64,000 nt of DNA from Planctomycetota bacterium (GCA_018242605.1 JAFEBP010000007.1:62001-126000); one strand, 5' to 3'. Positions 44,506-54,213 are shown, counted from the first letter of the stretch. Translations and numbers: made by a program. The notes: generated by a model not told the origin, from the sequence alone.

Positions 44506-45815
44506 GCGTGGGGCCCTCCGCTGCCGACCACCGGGATCGCGTGCGGCGAGGCGGGAAGTCGGCCCTGGGCAACGAGACGGGCTTCCAGCGCGGCGATGAC
44601 ATCGTGCGGAAGGACATGCTCGATCTGGTCGGCGTCGCGATCGACGTGATCGGCGGCGATTTCGGCTTGTTCGATGAGGAAGAGCTCCCAGAGGCGGTGC
44701 GCGCGGGTCACCGAAGCGGCCTCGGTGACTCCCGCGGGGGTGAGCCGCCAAGCGTGCGGGTGGTCGCCAGGCTGCGCGAGACCCATGCGGCTTGCGCGGC
44801 GGAGGGCGGTGGTCAGTTGCGTGGTGGTCCAGGCTCGCTTGGCGAGCAGTTCGCTCTCTCGCAGATCGCGCGGCGAGGAACCTTCGAGCAGTTCGTGCAT
44901 GGCGCGGAGCAGATTCTGGAGCAGTACGCGACGGCGGAGCGACCGGCGACGCCACCAGGCGGCGGCGACGCCTCGACGCGGGGCGGCGATGAGCGAGACT
45001 ACGAAGATCACGCCAGCGACGAGAACGACGAGGGGGCCCGCGGCAAGGCCCGGGCGCAGCGCGCTGATGCCGACACCGACAACGCCGCTGACGATGCCGA
45101 AGACCCCAGAAAGGACGAGCATGATGCGGAGGTGATCGGTCCAGAATCGGGCTGCCGCGGCGGGGACTGTGAGCATCGCGGCGGTCATTACCACGCCGGC
45201 GGCGGGGAGACCGATGACGGCGCACAGGCAGATGAGGCCCATGAGGAGGAAATCGAGCCAGACTACGGGGCGGCCGATGGAGGCGGAGAAGCCGCGGTCA
45301 AAGCAGAGGGAGCCCAGTTCGCGGGCGAGCACGGCGACGATGGCGACAATCGCCGCGGCGCAGACGCCGATGAAGACGACATCGGAGCGGACCATGGAGG
45401 CGGCCTTGCCGAAGATAAAAGTGTCCAGGCCCGCACGATTGCCGGAGGGTTGCTGCTGGATCGCCGAGGAAAGGGAGATTCCAAGGCCAAAGAACGATGC
45501 AAGGACGATGCCGATGGCGGCGTCTTCCTTGATGCGGGTGTGGGCACGGATGAGGACGATGCAGCCGGCGCCGATGAGGCCGGCGATGAAGGCGCCGATG
45601 AGGAATGCGGCGAAGTTGCGCTCCCCCACTACGAAGTACGCGAGGCAGACGCCGGGGAGCGCGGCGTGGGCCATGGCGTCGCCCACCAGGGCGCGGCGGC
45701 GGAGCACGGCGAAGGTCCCGACGACGCCCGCCGCGAGCCCGAGCAAGGCAGCGCCGAGCAACACCACGCGGGTGTTGGCGTCTTGCAGAGTGATGAGGCG
45801 GAGGAGGTCGGACAT
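44502..45815 (-). CDS. Metal ABC permease with C-terminal DtxR-like regulator domain
   Basis: 437 residues. An ABC-3 permease region with about eight helices (GTFAVLRRRALVGDAMAHAA) occupies residues 1-285. The C-terminal 150 residues include a winged-helix-like stretch (SELLAKRAWTTTQLTTALRR), then AWRLTPAGVTEAASVTRAHR and LWELFLIEQAEIAADHVDRD with DADQIEHVLPHDVI, a DtxR/MntR-like dimerisation and metal site. The second permease carries the same fusion. With the ATPase and lipoprotein next to it, it forms a complete importer. It overlaps the downstream permease by four bases. Confidence 0.9.
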   Translation of the reverse strand: MSDLLRLITLQDANTRVVLLGAALLGLAAGVVGTFAVLRRRALVGDAMAHAALPGVCLAYFVVGERNFAAFLIGAFIAGLIGAGCIVLIRAHTRIKEDAAIGIVLASFFGLGISLSSAIQQQPSGNRAGLDTFIFGKAASMVRSDVVFIGVCAAAIVAIVAVLARELGSLCFDRGFSASIGRPVVWLDFLLMGLICLCAVIGLPAAGVVMTAAMLTVPAAAARFWTDHLRIMLVLSGVFGIVSGVVGVGISALRPGLAAGPLVVLVAGVIFVVSLIAAPRRGVAAAWWRRRSLRRRVLLQNLLRAMHELLEGSSPRDLRESELLAKRAWTTTQLTTALRRASRMGLAQPGDHPHAWRLTPAGVTEAASVTRAHRLWELFLIEQAEIAADHVDRDADQIEHVLPHDVIAALEARLVAQGRLPASPHAIPVVGSGGPHA

Positions 45816-45824
45816 GGCATTGTG

Positions 45825-46595
45825 CTAAACGCGGCGGAGGGCCTCGGCGGCTTCTTCGAGCACGGTGAGGCGGCCGCCGTAGGTCTTGTGGAGGTTCTCG
45901 CGGGTGAAGACATCCTGCACCGCGCCGCTGGCGACCAGCCGCATGTTGAGAAGCATCACGTGATCGAAGTACTCCGGGACAGTCTGGAGGTCGTGGTGAA
46001 CCGCGATGACCGTCTTGCCCTGCTCACGCAGTTCGCGGAGAACATCGACAATGGCTCGTTCGGTCGCGGCGTCAACTCCGGCGAACGGTTCGTCCATCAA
46101 ATAAAGCGTGGCGTCCTGAGCCAGGGCGCGGGCGAGAAAGACCCTTTGCTGCTGGCCTCCGGAGAGACGGCTGATCTGGCGGTCGGCGTAATCGGCCATG
46201 CCGACCTTGGCCAGGGATGTGAGCGCGGCTTCACGGTCGGCCTTGCCGGGGCGGCGGACCCAGCCGAGCCGTCCGTATCGGCCCATCAGTGCGACTCCCA
46301 GTGCATCGATGGGAAAATCCCAGTCGACACTTTCGCGCTGCGGAACGTAGCCGACGAGGCTGCGGGCCTTGCGCAACGGGCGACCGAAGATCTCGACCTT
46401 GCCGCTGGCCAGGGGGACGAGTCCGAGGATCGCCTTCAGGAGCGTGCTCTTGCCGGCGCCGTTGGGCCCGACGATGGCGATAAGGTGACCGGCGGGCAGA
46501 AGCACGTCGACATCCCAGAGCACGGGCTTGCGGTGGTACGCGACGGTGACATCGTGGACTTCGACCGCGGTCTCGGTGGCTTGGGCGACGGTCAT
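45825..46595 (-). CDS. Metal ABC transporter ATP-binding protein
   Basis: 256 residues of the MntB/TroB/ZnuC ATPase type. Walker A is [18 protein letters not shown], followed by [19 protein letters not shown] (family-typical Q-loop region), the signature [18 protein letters not shown] and Walker [17 protein letters not shown], then the switch His in [11 protein letters not shown]. It powers metal import by the neighbouring permeases. Its ATG overlaps the substrate-binding gene's stop by four bases. Confidence 0.95.
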   Translation of the reverse strand: MTVAQATETAVEVHDVTVAYHRKPVLWDVDVLLPAGHLIAIVGPNGAGKSTLLKAILGLVPLASGKVEIFGRPLRKARSLVGYVPQRESVDWDFPIDALGVALMGRYGRLGWVRRPGKADREAALTSLAKVGMADYADRQISRLSGGQQQRVFLARALAQDATLYLMDEPFAGVDAATERAIVDVLRELREQGKTVIAVHHDLQTVPEYFDHVMLLNMRLVASGAVQDVFTRENLHKTYGGRLTVLEEAAEALRRV

Positions 46596-47527
46596 TTCAG
46601 GGCCTCCACGATCGTTTTGACGTTGGCCTGCACCATGCCGATGTAGGTACCGGCGGGGGTTCCGGCTTTTCCCATGGCGTCGCTGAACAACTGGCCGCCG
46701 ACTTTGACATCGTGGCCGCGAGACTTGGCGCCCTCGACCAGGGCGTCGATGGTCTTGCGTGGAACGCTGCTCTCGACAAAGACTGCTTTGATCTTGCGTG
46801 CGACGAGCATATCCACGAGATCGTTCATGTCCTTGAGGCTGGCCTCGCTTTCGGTGCTGATGCCCTGGATGGCGCGGACCTCGATGCTGTAGGCGCGGCC
46901 GAAGTAGCCGAAAGCGTCGTGGGCGGTGACGAGGACGCGGCCGCCCTGCGGGATGGTGGCGATGTCGCGGAGAGTCTGTTCGTGCAGTTCGCGGAGGCGT
47001 GCGGCGTAGTCGGTGGCGCGGCGCTGGTAATCGGCGGCGCCGGCGGGGTCGGCTTGCGTGAGGGCTTCCCGGATGCGATCGGCGGCCTGCATCCACATGG
47101 TCACGTCGAACCAGACGTGGGGGTCGGGGGCGCCGTGGAACTGCTCGGGGGTGCGAAGCAGGGAATGTTCGATCTTGTCGCAGACAGCGACCACTCGCTT
47201 GCGCTTGCCGAGTTCGCCGAGCACATCACCCATCTTGCCTTCCAGGTGCAGGCCGTTGTAGAGGATGAGGTCGGCGTCTTCCATCATGCGGATGTCGCCG
47301 GGGGAGGACTTGTAGAGGTGCGGGTCGACGCCCTCGCCCATTATGGCTGCGACGCGGGCGCGATCGCCGGCGATGTTGGCGGCGACGTCGGCGATCATGC
47401 CGATGGTGCAGACGACATAGAGGCCCTTGGGCTGAGGCTTGGAGTCGGGGGCCTTCTTGCAGGCGGTGGACATCGCTGCGATAAGGAGCAACCACAGGCC
47501 GAGGATGGCGTTGAGTCGTGTTCGCAT
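46592..47527 (-). CDS. Metal ABC substrate-binding lipoprotein
   Basis: 311 residues of the TroA/MntA cluster 9 family. The signal peptide ends in the lipobox MSTAC, so it should be membrane-anchored. The metal ligands of the family appear as [16 protein letters not shown] and a later [13 protein letters not shown]. The His-rich loop typical of ZnuA is missing, which favours Mn2+ over Zn2+. It is the first gene of the leftward operon, with GGAG before the ATG and a candidate MntR operator 40 bases upstream. Confidence 0.93.
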   Translation of the reverse strand: MRTRLNAILGLWLLLIAAMSTACKKAPDSKPQPKGLYVVCTIGMIADVAANIAGDRARVAAIMGEGVDPHLYKSSPGDIRMMEDADLILYNGLHLEGKMGDVLGELGKRKRVVAVCDKIEHSLLRTPEQFHGAPDPHVWFDVTMWMQAADRIREALTQADPAGAADYQRRATDYAARLRELHEQTLRDIATIPQGGRVLVTAHDAFGYFGRAYSIEVRAIQGISTESEASLKDMNDLVDMLVARKIKAVFVESSVPRKTIDALVEGAKSRGHDVKVGGQLFSDAMGKAGTPAGTYIGMVQANVKTIVEALK

Positions 47528-47566
47528 TGCTGTCTCCGGCCGGACCCCTTCGGATCCGGTCCCGCA

Positions 47567-47586
47567 AGTGTAGCCCGTGCTACAAA
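47567..47586. promoter_or_regulatory. Candidate MntR operator between the divergent metal genes
   Basis: TGTAGC-CCGT-GCTACA is a perfect six-base palindrome with a four-base spacer. It has the core TAGC-N4-GCTA of the E. coli MntR box. It lies between the Mn-type importer operon and mntR, 40 bases before the substrate-binding gene start. A further half-like TGTAGCA follows at 47607. No footprint evidence is available. Confidence 0.6.
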
Positions 47587-47668
47587 CTCACGCCGGGGCT
47601 TCTGACTGTAGCATTTACCCAATTTTTGGGAGGGCCAAGGAGTCGCGGCGTGCCTACCTTCCGGGGTC

Positions 47669-48130
47669 ATGGCAAGCCGCCCCAAAGCCACGGTCACACC
47701 CGCTTCGGCGGACACGCATCGCCGAACGCGTGAGGACCACGCCGCGGAGACCGCACAGGACTACGCGGAGGCGGTGGCGGACCTGATCGAAGCGTACGGG
47801 GAAGCGAGGGTGACGGACCTGGCGCGACTGTTGGGGGTGTCGCACGTGACGGTGGTCCGGACGGTGGCGAGGTTGCAGCGGGAGGAGTTGCTATCGACGC
47901 GGCCGTACCGCTCGATTTTTCTGACGACGCGGGGGAAGAAACTGGCGGATGAAGCACGGCGGCGGCACCTGGTGGTGCTGGACTTCCTGTTGTGGCTGGG
48001 CGTGGGGCTCACGAACGCGCAGCGCGATGCCGAAGGGATCGAACACCATGTCTCCGCCGAGACGTTGGCGGCGATGGAACGGATCTGCAAGACCCGCGGG
48101 CCGCGACGGAAGCGGCGTGCGGGTGGTTGA
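47669..48130 (+). CDS. mntR: MntR-type (DtxR family) manganese-responsive regulator
   Basis: 153 residues with a winged helix (EARVTDLARLLGVSHVTVVR, TVARLQREELLSTRPYRSIF) and a dimerisation domain with DAEGIEHHVSAETLAAMERI, typical of MntR. These regulators bind Mn2+ and repress Mn importers. It is transcribed away from the metal ABC operon, with a candidate operator in the shared 141-base gap. The ATG at 47669 gives the normal length. Its stop lies three bases from the convergent amidohydrolase's stop. Confidence 0.92.
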   Translation: MASRPKATVTPASADTHRRTREDHAAETAQDYAEAVADLIEAYGEARVTDLARLLGVSHVTVVRTVARLQREELLSTRPYRSIFLTTRGKKLADEARRRHLVVLDFLLWLGVGLTNAQRDAEGIEHHVSAETLAAMERICKTRGPRRKRRAGG

Positions 48131-48133
48131 GCC

Positions 48134-49027
48134 TTACGGATCGATCCGGTTCTCTTCATCTGCCGGGGGCGGATCGGCCAATCCGAGGTAGGCCCTGGCG
48201 AAGCAAGCCACGGCGGTGGCCAGATCGCGTGCGGTCTTGACGAGGCGGTCGGGGGCGCGGAACTCGGTGCCGAACTCGAGTTGGATCGCGTCGATGCCGT
48301 GCGCGTTGTGGCTGCCGTATTCGGATACGATGTATCCGCCGTCGAACAGGTCCTCGTGGGCGAGCGGTTCCTGCGGGCCGTCATTGGGAGGGAGAATGCG
48401 GCAACCGGCGGCCGCGAGCGCGCCGAGGATGCTCTTGGGACCGGTGAGGGCCTCGTCGCCGTGCGTCTTCAGGAGGGCGCGGACGGTTTCGCCGTTTCGC
48501 GTGCCGCGGACGATGGCGTTGGGTTCGCGTTTCTGGCCGTGGATGTCGATCAACAGGCCTCGGCCGTGGGCGGCCCGAATGTCATCGACGCCGGCACGGA
48601 GGGCCTTGTGGAACGCGGCGTACTGATGTGCGCCGACAGGGTCCTGGGAGGCGAGGTCCGGGGCTCGGTTGGGATCGGCATAGCGGCGGTGGAAGTCGGC
48701 CACGATCAGGTGGGGCTTGGCGCCCAGGGCACGGGTGAGGATGACGGCGAGGAGGCTGGCGAGTTCGGCGGTGCCGGTGTCCATCACGGTGACGAACTGG
48801 GACTGACCGGCGGTTTGATTCTGCTTTGTTCGGGCCACACCTCCGGAGGGCTTGGCGCCGCCGCCGTGGGGTGCGGAAATAATGATTGGAAGAGTGCCGC
48901 GGTGAACGGTGACAAGATCCGATGGAGAGACCGATTCGGGGGCGGGTGCCGGGGGCTCGAGTTCGGCGATGGCGGGAGTGACGACACCGGCGGCGGCAAC
49001 AAGCACGGTTCGGCGCGAGATGGGCAT
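48134..49027 (-). CDS. N-formylglutamate amidohydrolase-like exported protein
   Basis: 297 residues. A twin-arginine-like signal peptide (MPISRRTVLVAAAGVVTPAIA) precedes an N-formylglutamate amidohydrolase-like domain: IIISAPHGGGAKPSGGV, HLIVADFHRRYADPNRAPDL, LLIDIHGQKREPNAIVRGTR and DAIQLEFGTEFRAPDRL. Related enzymes release formate from N-formylglutamate or act on similar acyl-amino acids. Its export is unusual for a histidine-utilisation enzyme, so the substrate may be different. Last gene of a long leftward run. Confidence 0.87.
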   Translation of the reverse strand: MPISRRTVLVAAAGVVTPAIAELEPPAPAPESVSPSDLVTVHRGTLPIIISAPHGGGAKPSGGVARTKQNQTAGQSQFVTVMDTGTAELASLLAVILTRALGAKPHLIVADFHRRYADPNRAPDLASQDPVGAHQYAAFHKALRAGVDDIRAAHGRGLLIDIHGQKREPNAIVRGTRNGETVRALLKTHGDEALTGPKSILGALAAAGCRILPPNDGPQEPLAHEDLFDGGYIVSEYGSHNAHGIDAIQLEFGTEFRAPDRLVKTARDLATAVACFARAYLGLADPPPADEENRIDP

Positions 49028-49065
49028 CGGGCGAGTATACGACTTGGCGGAGGGGGGCTGGGGAG

Positions 49066-51054
49066 TTACCAGTCGTGTACGTTGAGGACAAAGTCAACGC
49101 CTGTCGTGTGCTTCACCTTTCCCATCAGTATATCAAAGCGATTCTTGAGCTCCGGCTCCCTGCCGTCGTTGTCCTGTCCGTCGGCTCCGACCGACCAGAG
49201 GAGATACCCGCGACCGTAAGGGTCCTTGGAGGGGTCGATGCACTTGTAGCCGAGCACTTTGCCGGACCAGGGATCAATGGGAGCGGAGGGCAGCAGTCCT
49301 GGGGTCAGTTCCGCGAGCGCTTCGGGGAAGCGACCGTGGCGAAGCCGGTAACGTTCGAGAGCGAGCATGGTCTCAACTCCGGCGCGTTCAAGCAAGATCT
49401 GGTCATTCAAATTGGCATACCGATCGAGCGCGGGGAGCAGATCGTCGAGCAAAAGCAACGCGGGACGGCGCACAGCGCCCAGAGCGACGCGTTGAGCACG
49501 AGGCAACTTCAACGCGACAATCGTTGCGTCGAACTCGCGGTTCACCGCATCTTTATTCTCTGAAAACGTACCGAGCCGCTTAAAGGACAATCCCTCTTGC
49601 GAACCGACGCCGAGGTCACGGCGGAGCGCTGGCGAGAAGGCGCCGAAGCGGACACGGTCCGGATCGGCGAATATCCAGCCCAAGTTGTCCATCGCGAGCA
49701 ATCGCTCTCCCTCGACAGCGTGCTCAAGCCCGATGTTGGAAGTCTGGCGGGCGAGCACCTCGTCAATGCCGTCCAGCCATTCGGAAGTTATGTGGGTGGC
49801 GAGTGCTCGCCGCATACGGCTGAACGCGAGAGTTTCGATAGAGCGAGCGACGTTTGCGTCGATGAGCGTCGGTTGTGGGCGGAGCATGCGGGCGGACGCC
49901 ATCATGGTGTCCAAAGCGCGGCAGAATTCCATCTTGTCGGACCGCTCCAAGGCGATCACCATGCGCGCGGCGTTGATGCGTGCCAGTTGCCTGACCTGAC
50001 CGAGTTCGGGAAGAAGCAGTTCCATCGCCGGCTTTGACGCGGGAATATCGATGGGGCGGACGGTCCACGGCGACGCGGCCATCTGGTCCATCTTCTCGTA
50101 GACGCCGTGCTCGCGGTAATAATCGATCAGTCGGCGCGCGAGGGCTTCCTGCTTGCGTTCCTGGCTCGCGCGGGGAGAGTCCACGTTGGGTTGCTCACCC
50201 ACGAGCGTGAACTCGGGCACCAATCGATCGTTGCCGGAGGTAGCGAGACCGTTTGCGGTGAAATAGGCGGTGTCGGCCTCATAGATAGCCATACGGACGT
50301 CGCTGAAGCGAAGCCACGCGTCGCCATCCTGGGGCCGAACACCTTTGGGCTGTACAGATTCGACGTGGGCGAGGAGACCGGCGGCCAGCGGGCGGGCGGC
50401 GCTGGCGGCGGCGGCCTGGAGGCGGAGCCAAAGCTCGTAGCCGCCCCAACCGACCGGGGCGGTGATCATGAACAGGAGCGCGGCACGGAGAGACCACCGT
50501 TTGAGCCACGCGGAGCGGGCAGGCGTGAGCAGGCGGGATTTGCCGAGCATTTTCTCGTTGGGCTGATACCGAGGCTTGCCGCTCTCATCCAGTACGAGTT
50601 CCCCCAGCGATGGATCGACGTAGCAGATGGTCTGACATTCCGGGCAGGTGATTTCGCTCTCGGCGCCAACGGGCAGTCCGATGAGTCCGTAGTGGCAGTT
50701 CATGCACTGACCGCGGGCGCGGAGGATGTAGCGGATGCGGCGGCGAAGCAGCCAGTCACGGGTGAGATACGCGGTGACGGGCCCCGCCGCGGCAACCGGG
50801 AGCGTGAGCAGCAATAGCAAGATGTACTTCGCCCAAGGAGTCGGCTGCGCCCAGTCTTCGGGGCGGCTCACTTGCATCCACGCGACGCCGGAGAGTGCGA
50901 AGGCAAAAACTCCTGCAAAGACAACGAGAAATGTGACCCAGAGTCGGCGGCGCACGCCGCGGCGGGCGGCGCGGATAAAACGCGCGCACTGCTCATCGTC
51001 GTACCGATCGAGTTCTGGGAAGGCGCGATGGATGCGGCGTGTGAGGAGTCGCAT
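49066..51054 (-). CDS. Large membrane protein with zinc-ribbon insert (planctomycete-type)
   Basis: 662 residues. Two N-terminal transmembrane helices (RRLWVTFLVVFAGVFAFALS and WAKYILLLLLTLPVAAAGPV) are followed by a zinc-ribbon-like GQCMNCHYGLIGLPVGAESE with ITCPECQTICYVD near residues 115-145. A third helix lies near 190-210. A large extracytoplasmic region ends with a GspG-like block (RYRLRHGRFPEALAELTPGL and GYLLWSVGADGQDNDG) often found in planctomycete exported proteins. The function is unknown. Confidence 0.8.
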   Translation of the reverse strand: MRLLTRRIHRAFPELDRYDDEQCARFIRAARRGVRRRLWVTFLVVFAGVFAFALSGVAWMQVSRPEDWAQPTPWAKYILLLLLTLPVAAAGPVTAYLTRDWLLRRRIRYILRARGQCMNCHYGLIGLPVGAESEITCPECQTICYVDPSLGELVLDESGKPRYQPNEKMLGKSRLLTPARSAWLKRWSLRAALLFMITAPVGWGGYELWLRLQAAAASAARPLAAGLLAHVESVQPKGVRPQDGDAWLRFSDVRMAIYEADTAYFTANGLATSGNDRLVPEFTLVGEQPNVDSPRASQERKQEALARRLIDYYREHGVYEKMDQMAASPWTVRPIDIPASKPAMELLLPELGQVRQLARINAARMVIALERSDKMEFCRALDTMMASARMLRPQPTLIDANVARSIETLAFSRMRRALATHITSEWLDGIDEVLARQTSNIGLEHAVEGERLLAMDNLGWIFADPDRVRFGAFSPALRRDLGVGSQEGLSFKRLGTFSENKDAVNREFDATIVALKLPRAQRVALGAVRRPALLLLDDLLPALDRYANLNDQILLERAGVETMLALERYRLRHGRFPEALAELTPGLLPSAPIDPWSGKVLGYKCIDPSKDPYGRGYLLWSVGADGQDNDGREPELKNRFDILMGKVKHTTGVDFVLNVHDW

Positions 51055-51166
51055 GAGGTTGACTGCACCGGGGCTACCGCACTTTCATTCGCGGCGGGAT
51101 CGGAGATCTGCGAGCGGCCCTCCCGCCCGGACCACTCCGCAACAGTACGTCACGGAGTTCAACCTC

Positions 51167-51910
51167 TTACACCGCGGTACGCACCCGTGGTTGCACATCG
51201 TCGGGCACGGCGCGGTACGCCATGCATATCCGAACGCCATCTTCCTCATCGACGGCTTGCAGCGTCGTGACCGAAACCGTTCTGGCATCTTCACGGGTCA
51301 TCAAGACGCTCACGTGAGGCCTGGACGGCCAAACGTGCGCGTGGAAGCGGTCCTGATAGACCGGGCCAGCGAGGGCCCCCACTGTTTCCTTGAAAAGGCG
51401 AACCCGTTCCTGCACGAGCGAATCGCCGAGCCCGGAACTGGCTATACAGAGCGGCGGCCCGTCATGCGTGAGAACTGAGAGCCGATGACGGTCCCATGAC
51501 GCCTCGAGAACTTCGCCGCCGCGGGGGTGCAGAGCAAGCAGCCGGAAGGGTGCGAAGCTGTCGATGTTCAGCGACGAGATCGCGTTGATCGCGGCGTGGG
51601 CCGTCGGTGCGGTGATCAACGCGGGGATGATCCTTCCGCGCGAGATCAGCCCGTCGGGCAGTTTCGGACGGCTATCCAGGTTGCGATTGACGAGCGCCAG
51701 GATGAGGCCGGATTCGGCCGCTGCGATCCAGGTGCCGCCGGCGTGGGTATCAGCGGGCCAGATGGCGCGGAGGGAGAGCCCCGCGACTGGGACGTCCCGC
51801 CAGCGCGGGGGCGCGGCGGGGGGGCGATCGCGCTGCTCATCGCGGTTGAACACGACGCGCACGCCGCGGCGGTCGTTGTTGCGGATGGGGATGATCGAGA
51901 CGGTGCACAT
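51167..51910 (-). CDS. NRDE (TANGO2-like) family protein
   Basis: 247 residues. It begins MCTVSIIPIRNN and carries VVFNRDEQRDRPPAAPPRW, the Asn-Arg-Asp-Glu signature of the family, followed by GGTWIAAAESGLILALVNRN. The N-terminal Cys2 suggests an Ntn-hydrolase-like activity or heme-trafficking role, as for animal TANGO2/HRG-9. The actual function is unknown. It starts 13 bases after the DinB-like gene and is probably co-transcribed. Confidence 0.9.
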   Translation of the reverse strand: MCTVSIIPIRNNDRRGVRVVFNRDEQRDRPPAAPPRWRDVPVAGLSLRAIWPADTHAGGTWIAAAESGLILALVNRNLDSRPKLPDGLISRGRIIPALITAPTAHAAINAISSLNIDSFAPFRLLALHPRGGEVLEASWDRHRLSVLTHDGPPLCIASSGLGDSLVQERVRLFKETVGALAGPVYQDRFHAHVWPSRPHVSVLMTREDARTVSVTTLQAVDEEDGVRICMAYRAVPDDVQPRVRTAV

Positions 51911-51922
51911 GAACGCCGCGGC

Positions 51923-52504
51923 TCAGTGGGCGTGCTCAAAGTTCATGGTGGCCGGGGCCTTGCCGAAAGAGGGCTCTGCGTGGACTCCGAACTCTGCGGC
52001 GATGGCCTTCATCATGGCAGCGTGGTGGATGGCATGGTGGGTGGCAAAGGCGAGTTCGCGGGCGAGGGTGGAATCGAGTTCGGCTTCTTCGCCGTCGGCG
52101 GAGATCATGGCGAGCACGCGTACGGAGGTGCCGCCAGGGAGACGGCTGACCGCGTTGAGCCGGGAGACCAGAGAGAGAACGGCCGCGATCGCGGCGTCAC
52201 GGTGGGTCTCCATGGCGACGTTGCGCTCGCGGCGGTCGTAACTGATCGGTCCCTCGACTTCGCCCCACCAGAGAACAGCGGCGAAGTGGTCGAGAACATG
52301 GCGGAGGTGCTTGCCCAAAGTGCCTCCACGGATCAGGGCGGATTCGCTGGCGAATGCGGAATCGGGGACCTGACGGATGAAGGACTCGCACTGCCGGAGG
52401 AGCGCGGCCGCCGCGGCGGCGACCCGGGAGCAGGTGTTGGTTCCGTTTTCAGAACCGCCGGGACAGGTTGTGTCCGCGGCGACCGCCTCGGCAGTGATCT
52501 TCAT
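51923..52504 (-). CDS. DinB-family metal-binding helical protein
   Basis: 193 residues with a four-helix DinB/YfiT-like fold. His-containing helices LGKHLRHVLDHFAAVLWWGE and FATHHAIHHAAMMKAIAAEF give the likely three-His metal site. Members are thiol-S-transferases with bacillithiol, mycothiol or glutathione, or DNA-damage-induced proteins of unknown role. It sits between the GH3-family enzyme and the NRDE protein in the same leftward run. Confidence 0.88.
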   Translation of the reverse strand: MKITAEAVAADTTCPGGSENGTNTCSRVAAAAAALLRQCESFIRQVPDSAFASESALIRGGTLGKHLRHVLDHFAAVLWWGEVEGPISYDRRERNVAMETHRDAAIAAVLSLVSRLNAVSRLPGGTSVRVLAMISADGEEAELDSTLARELAFATHHAIHHAAMMKAIAAEFGVHAEPSFGKAPATMNFEHAH

Positions 52505-52554
52505 GCCCGCTTGGATGCCCGGGACAAGCTGCGGTTACAGGAGTCTGGTGCCGT

Positions 52555-54213
52555 TCAGGGACGGGCAGCGCCGAACTCGCGGATGGCTTCGATGATTTCC
52601 CGTCCGTTGGCGCAGCGGGGGCACTTGTGCTGGCCGCCCAGCTTTCCCCGGCTCTCCAGCCAACGGTGGAATGTGCCTATCGAGAGAAGAGTGATCGTCG
52701 GTTCGGTCATGCCCACGCCATCGGTGCGCTTGGTGGTGTAATCGACGTTCTGGCGCTTCAAGGACTCATCAAAGACGCGGCCGAACTCGGCGACTCTCTC
52801 ACCGCCTGAAGCGACTTCAACGGCGAGTTCAAGGCCCGCGCGGCGTTCGCCGGAGGGATAGACCGGGGCGGCGGTGAACTCGCCAACGACGACACCGGCG
52901 GCCTTCGCGGCGTCGGCGACGGCGTTCTCGATGTGCTCGACGATGAGATTCTCGCCGAAAGCGTTGATGAAGTGGCGGTGGCGTCCGACGATGCGCAGGC
53001 GGCAGGGACCGTCGCCCCCACCGCCGCCAACGCTGGGACGCTTGTCGGGGATGGTGTCGAACTCGACGACATCGCCCAGTACATATCGCCACAGACCGGC
53101 GCAGGTGGAGAGTACGACGACGTACCGCTGGCCCTTCTCCACGGTCTCGCAGGTAAAGGCTCGGGGCGCCGGGTCGTTGATCTCTTCGAAGGGGACGAAC
53201 TCGAAGAAGTTGAACTGATCGACGTTGAGGCGCAGCCCGGGCTCGCCGGGGGTGTCCTGCAGGGCGATGAAGCCCTCGGAAGCGGGGTAAAGCTCGAGGC
53301 GAGTGGGAATGTCCGCGCCGTCGGCAGAACCGGAGTAGACCTGACGCACTCGGGAGGTGAACGGGGCGAACTTGACGCCGCCGTGCACAAAGACGTGCAT
53401 GTTGGGCCACACATCGCGGATCGTGTCGACGCGGCGGCCCTTCTCGCGGGCCATCGCCATCACTCGCTCGAAGAGGACCAGGGCCCAGCTGGGCATGCCG
53501 GTCACCATGCGCACGTCTTCATCGATGCAGCGCTGGGCCATCGCCTCAATCTTGCTAGGCCAGTGGCTCATGAGGGCCACCTTGGGGCCGGGGAGATAGA
53601 TCTCGGTCAGGGGCCAACGGATGAGCGGCGTCACGATGCCCGAGAGGTCACCCGTGCGGATGCCCTTGTCGCTCGTGGAAAGGTCGGTCGATCCGCCCAG
53701 GAAGAGCACCTTGCCGGAAAGCAACCGGGCCAGCGACACGCCGAACCTGGAGAGATGGGCGAAGATGTCCAGCGAAGCCAGGAAGTTGCTCCGCATCATC
53801 CGCTCACTGACCGGGATGTACTTGTCGCCGGCGGTGGTGCCGCTGGTCTGAGCGAAGTCGCGAACCAGACCGGGCCAGAGCACATCGGGCTCGGCCTGCT
53901 CGCGCATTCGGGCAATTTCATTCTTGTACGCGTACCAGTCGGCGACGGGCACGGCCTGGCGATAGGCGCTCACAACATCGTCGTTGGAGAGTTCGGCGAT
54001 CTTGGCGAACCCGTAGCGACGGCCGGCGACGGTGTTGGAGGCGTCGCGTAGAAGGTTTCTGAGCTGTGCGACCTGGATGCCGGCGGAGTTTCGCTGCCAG
54101 TGGCGGGTGTCGCTCAGCAAGCGGATGCGGCGCGCCAGATACGCCCGCAGGCTCAGGCCCACGAACGCGAGACCCCCCAGCGGCATTGATTGCTTAGTCA
54201 TCGGACGGCTCAT
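52555..54213 (-). CDS. GH3-family acyl-acid-amido synthetase-like protein
   Basis: 552 residues of the GH3 auxin-responsive promoter family. GH3 enzymes adenylate a carboxylic acid and join it to an amino acid. Seen: FAQTSGTTAGDKYIPVSERM (AMP-binding loop), FLGGSTDLST, YPASEGFIALQDTPGEPGLR and the C-lobe RYVLGDVVEFDT. Bacterial members' acyl substrates are mostly unknown. Its ATG overlaps the stop of the alpha/beta hydrolase upstream by four bases. A longer upstream frame lies inside that gene and is rejected. Confidence 0.9.
   Translation of the reverse strand: MSRPMTKQSMPLGGLAFVGLSLRAYLARRIRLLSDTRHWQRNSAGIQVAQLRNLLRDASNTVAGRRYGFAKIAELSNDDVVSAYRQAVPVADWYAYKNEIARMREQAEPDVLWPGLVRDFAQTSGTTAGDKYIPVSERMMRSNFLASLDIFAHLSRFGVSLARLLSGKVLFLGGSTDLSTSDKGIRTGDLSGIVTPLIRWPLTEIYLPGPKVALMSHWPSKIEAMAQRCIDEDVRMVTGMPSWALVLFERVMAMAREKGRRVDTIRDVWPNMHVFVHGGVKFAPFTSRVRQVYSGSADGADIPTRLELYPASEGFIALQDTPGEPGLRLNVDQFNFFEFVPFEEINDPAPRAFTCETVEKGQRYVVVLSTCAGLWRYVLGDVVEFDTIPDKRPSVGGGGGDGPCRLRIVGRHRHFINAFGENLIVEHIENAVADAAKAAGVVVGEFTAAPVYPSGERRAGLELAVEVASGGERVAEFGRVFDESLKRQNVDYTTKRTDGVGMTEPTITLLSIGTFHRWLESRGKLGGQHKCPRCANGREIIEAIREFGAARP

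Noticed and set aside
44508..46646. 712-codon + strand open frame over the metal ABC operon
   Set aside because: Antisense to the permease and ATPase genes, whose motifs are all intact. The translated product is Gly/Glu/Ala-rich without a domain.
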